From the NCBI GenBank assembly GCA_030650265.1, contig JAUSEJ010000876.1, positions 1 through 9,000 of the forward strand: a stretch of DNA of 9,000 nucleotides, in the 5' to 3' direction. The notes under the pieces were generated by a model. That model was not told the origin of the DNA. It saw only the letters and a program-made list of their open reading frames with translations, and did no database searches. This document shows, piece after piece, positions 6,845 through 9,000 of this stretch; the first letter of the stretch is position 1, and every line of letters begins with the position of its first letter. Source of the DNA: Dehalococcoidia bacterium. GTDB taxonomy: Bacteria > Chloroflexota > Dehalococcoidia > JACPQF01. The translations under genes were made by a program, and so were the position numbers.

Positions 6845-6969
6845 TAACCGATCTCCTAGCAGGCGGCCTTTACGAACACCAATCGCTCAACCATTGCCCT
6901 TCCCTGAGAATTTACTCTTTTCTACACAGTATAGCAAGCCCGCTTCAGGGCAGAGTTGACAATTGAGGC

Positions 6970-6999
6970 TTTACACGACAACGAAACATTGGCTATAAT
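6970..6999 (+). promoter_or_regulatory. Sigma-70-type promoter of the MmgE/PrpD gene
   Basis: TTTACA (6970-6975) and a perfect TATAAT (6994-6999) are separated by 18 bp and point at the gene starting at 7061, predicting a leader of about 55 nt. A consensus TTGACA also occurs at 6956-6961, but it is 32 bp from the TATAAT and cannot pair with it. On the opposite strand a TATACT at 6933-6928 could be the -10 of the divergent DinB-like gene, though no good -35 accompanies it. Confidence 0.6.
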
Positions 7000-7060
7000 C
7001 CCGCCAGGGCAAGGGAGTCGGCAGCGTTGAAGAACAACAAAACTGTATTGGAGGCAGGAC

Positions 7061-8461
7061 ATGCTCGGAAGTATATCCCGGCGGCTCGCCACTTTTATCC
7101 AGGGAGTCGATTGCGACAATCTCCCCGACGAGGTGCGCGAGAAGGCGAAGGCTTGCATTCTAAATGCCATTGGCGTGGGGATGGCGGCCTACAATACCGA
7201 CCTGGCAAGGACAGGGATAGCCTCGGCGACCGCAGAGGTCGAGAAGACCACCGGTGGAGCAACCATCCTGGTTAACGGCGCCAGGGCTTCGCTGCCCGAT
7301 GCCGCCTTCGCCAATGCGGTGATGTTCCACTCTCGCGCCCAGGAGGATACACTTCACGAGGCCCGCACCCATCTGGGGCCGGTCGTCGTGCCTGCCGCTC
7401 TGGCCGTGGGCCAGGCGCTGGGATCGAGCGGGCGGGATTTCATCGCGGCGGTCGTGGCTGGCTATGAGACGGCCTGCGCTATGGGCGTCAAGAACGCCAC
7501 CTTGTCCGTGCCCAGGGGCTTCAGGGCAACCTCGATCTATGCCATCTTCGGCGCTGCCGCCGCGGCGGGAAAGTTGTTGGGCCTCGACGAGAGGCGATTG
7601 GCCAATGCTCTAGGCTTTGCTGCCTCTCTTGCCGGTGGTACGAACGAGTGTTTTCTGGCCGGCACAAGCGAATGGAGATTCGAGACGGCCATGGCAGCTC
7701 ACAACGGCGTTCTCGCCGCTCTGCTCGCTGCCAATGGTGGCGAGGCAGCCGGGTCAGCCATAGAGGGTCGGGCCGGCTTTCTTCAGGCCTTTACGGGCAC
7801 CACCGAGAACGCTGAGCGAATCCTGGCCGGGCTCGGCGAAAAATACCGCGCCCTCGAAGTAGTCTTCAAACCTTATCCCGTCGGTGGCATAAACCAGGTT
7901 CCCTGCATTGCTGCTCTCGAGCTGGCCGCCGAAGCCAAACTGGACTCGAGTGAGATTGCCGCCATCGAGATCCGGACGGCCAGGTCTGAGGCGACCTACC
8001 CGGGAGCGGCAAACCGAGGTCCTTTCAGCCAAATCGGTGCTACCCTAATGAGTACCGTGTACTGCGTTTCTCTTGCCTTGAGCCAGCGGCAAATCACCCT
8101 CGAGGGCCTGCAGCGCTACGATGACCAGACAATATTGGGCCTCGTCGCGCGATCCACGCTTGTTCCCTCAGATCTCCCGGAGCTTTCCTGCGACCTCAAG
8201 CTAACCAGAACAAGCGGCCAGATCTATGAGAAGAGTCTGCGCAAGTCGGAGCACGACTTTGCCTATGACTACGCCGGCGTAACGAGATTAATGCGGTCTC
8301 TGGCGCCCGAGATGGCCATCTCCGCCGCGACGCTGGAGAAGCTTATCGACGCCGTGGCGACAATCGAGAAATGCGACAACGTCGGCGCCATAGTTGAAAT
8401 GCTGGTGGGCAAAAGGGACGAGGGCGAAGCACTCGCAAAGAGCTTTGGAACATCTCATTAA
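7061..8461 (+). CDS. MmgE/PrpD family protein (dehydratase/decarboxylase-like)
   Basis: This 466-residue protein spans the whole MmgE/PrpD fold, whose known members include 2-methylcitrate dehydratase (PrpD), cis-aconitate decarboxylase and iminodisuccinate epimerase. The start is secure: ATG preceded by GGAGG six bases away. The all-helical domain I covers about 1-265 and the tail to 466. Conserved parts are CILNAIGVGMAAY (32-44), FHSRAQEDTLHEARTHLGP VVVPAALA (89-114, with Asp96, His99 and His104 matching the family's D-T-x-H...H region), the GFAASLAGG helix (185-193), GTSEWRFETAMAAHNGVLAALLA (201-223) and VFKPYPVGG (268-276). Two positions depart from the usual pattern. The GT-x-x-K-R-L-H motif reads GTSEWRFE, losing the Lys and His, and KPYPCCR-x-x-H reads KPYPVGGIN. 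The exact substrate is therefore uncertain, and I do not call it prpD. It is monocistronic in this window and convergent with a B12-binding-domain gene of the methylmalonyl-CoA mutase type, which hints at organic or acyl-CoA metabolism but shares no operon. Confidence 0.92.
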   Translation: MLGSISRRLATFIQGVDCDNLPDEVREKAKACILNAIGVGMAAYNTDLARTGIASATAEVEKTTGGATILVNGARASLPDAAFANAVMFHSRAQEDTLHEARTHLGPVVVPAALAVGQALGSSGRDFIAAVVAGYETACAMGVKNATLSVPRGFRATSIYAIFGAAAAAGKLLGLDERRLANALGFAASLAGGTNECFLAGTSEWRFETAMAAHNGVLAALLAANGGEAAGSAIEGRAGFLQAFTGTTENAERILAGLGEKYRALEVVFKPYPVGGINQVPCIAALELAAEAKLDSSEIAAIEIRTARSEATYPGAANRGPFSQIGATLMSTVYCVSLALSQRQITLEGLQRYDDQTILGLVARSTLVPSDLPELSCDLKLTRTSGQIYEKSLRKSEHDFAYDYAGVTRLMRSLAPEMAISAATLEKLIDAVATIEKCDNVGAIVEMLVGKRDEGEALAKSFGTSH

Positions 8462-8469
8462 GCTGTTTC

Positions 8470-8607
8470 TGCGAGCGCTTGGCCTATACGGAGCCGGTGC
8501 CAAGCAACGATTCTGTGCTGAGCATCTGACAAACACGGTTGAGATTGCGATAACTGTCAATCGGCCATGCAGGCTGACCTGACTCGTGTAGGGGCCAAGC
8601 GCTCGCA
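8470..8607. repeat. 138-bp segment bounded by 15-bp inverted repeats, with a third copy at 8640
   Basis: TGCGAGCGCTTGGCC (8470-8484) and its exact reverse complement (8593-8607) bound a 138-bp non-coding segment. Similarity continues inward imperfectly (TATACGGAG against CTACACGAG). A third copy with two mismatches lies at 8640-8654 (TGCGAGTGCTTCGCC), and could pair with the 8593 arm as a shorter hairpin. The segment fills the gap between two convergent genes, so it may be a bidirectional terminator, a small non-autonomous mobile element or a dispersed repeat. I see no target-site duplication and no coding content. Confidence 0.45.
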
Positions 8608-8677
8608 ATCCGATCTTGGTCAAATGTGTCAGTTGTCTTTGCGAGTGCTTCGCCCCCCGTCTTCGTCCCCGTCCTGC

Positions 8678-9000
8678 TCACATAATTAGAACGCCGCCCG
8701 TTGGATAACAACGCCGCTTTCTCTCCACGGCATCGAGGATGGTTTGGGTAATGATCCTGGTATCGCTGCCGGGACCGAAAACGGCTTCGACTCCCAATGA
8801 TTTCAGGTGATCTACATCCTTCGGCGGAATGATTCCCCCTACAACGAGAACGACGTTATCCAGCCCGCTCTCCTTCAGCAATCTGACGATCTTCTCCGTG
8901 TGCTCCTTGTGAGCGCCGGTCAAGAAGCTGAGGCCGATCACGTCGGCTCCCTCCTGAATCGCTGCCGACACGACCATTTGGGGAGTCTGCCGCGGCCCGG
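8678..9000 (-). CDS. Cobalamin-binding domain protein, methylmalonyl-CoA mutase small-subunit type (partial)
   Basis: Only the C-terminal 107 residues are in the window, since the frame stays open to the last base. The methionine at 8977 is internal, because the residues before it (GPRQTPQ) match the family's GLRQTPE segment leading into MVVSAAIQEGADVIGLSFLTGAH. LLKESGLDNVVLVVGGIIPPKDVDHLKSLGVEAVFGPGSD follows. These are the last strands of the B12-binding Rossmann domain, including the VGGIIP and GPG loops that cradle the nucleotide tail. The cobalt-ligating DxHxxG motif would lie upstream, outside the window. Stand-alone domains like this usually pair with a separate catalytic subunit of methylmalonyl-CoA mutase or a related isomerase, in propionate/succinate interconversion. 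After the GPG loop the protein ends with about 25 residues (VERKRRCYPTGGVLIM at the very end), slightly longer than I would expect. Whether a mutase subunit lies upstream cannot be seen. Confidence 0.9.
   Translation of the reverse strand, partial: GPRQTPQMVVSAAIQEGADVIGLSFLTGAHKEHTEKIVRLLKESGLDNVVLVVGGIIPPKDVDHLKSLGVEAVFGPGSDTRIITQTILDAVERKRRCYPTGGVLIM

Noticed and set aside
6956..6999. Consensus TTGACA with consensus TATAAT as one promoter
   Set aside because: The two boxes are 32 bp apart, too far to be used together. TTTACA at 6970-6975, 18 bp from the TATAAT, is the workable partner.
6922..7170. 82-codon minus-strand open frame in the divergent promoter region
   Set aside because: It overlaps the start of the MmgE/PrpD gene, lacks a ribosome site, and contains no HicB-like sequence that could be the missing part of the DinB-like protein.

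Overview
The window reads as bacterial chromosome. It has Shine-Dalgarno-preceded genes, at least one good sigma-70-type promoter, moderately high GC and several TTG starts. The mix of genes (two tandem ammonium transporters, a B12-dependent radical SAM protein, a DUF1015 protein, an MmgE/PrpD protein and a methylmalonyl-CoA-mutase-type cobalamin-binding domain) would fit an anaerobic or facultative environmental bacterium. A Chloroflexota (Dehalococcoidia-like) origin is my guess from general resemblance only; nothing in the window proves it. There is no RNA gene, CRISPR array or recognisable transposase.

Layout. Positions 75-3422 (minus strand) carry two closely similar Amt/MEP-type ammonium channels in tandem. 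Each is followed by a near-identical GC-rich hairpin about 20 nt after its stop codon, so the duplication includes the 3' flank. The 681-bp gap between them holds a well-supported 44-codon gene for a single-pass membrane microprotein, a perfect 17-bp-stem hairpin, and a 17-bp palindrome upstream of the second transporter. No glnK (PII) gene is visible. Positions 3552-6142 (minus) hold a probable two-gene operon: a DUF1015 protein, then, after 20 nt, a radical SAM protein with an N-terminal B12-binding-like domain. Positions 6293-6844 (minus) encode a DinB-like protein that looks N-terminally shortened relative to HicB-like/DinB fusions I recall.

A divergent intergenic region (6845-7060) contains the clearest promoter of the window. 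It drives a plus-strand MmgE/PrpD-family gene (7061-8461) whose active-site motifs differ from the textbook ones. A 216-bp convergent gap follows, with a 15-bp perfect inverted repeat and a degenerate third copy. The window ends inside a minus-strand gene for a B12-binding domain of the methylmalonyl-CoA mutase small-subunit type.

Functionally, the left part is ammonium uptake. The middle may be a small B12/SAM-dependent modification unit of unknown substrate. The right edge touches acyl-CoA or 2-methylcitrate-like metabolism. I do not see a clear-cut new multi-gene system. The least explained items are the amt-linked microprotein, the DUF1015-radical SAM pair and the repeats at 8470-8654.
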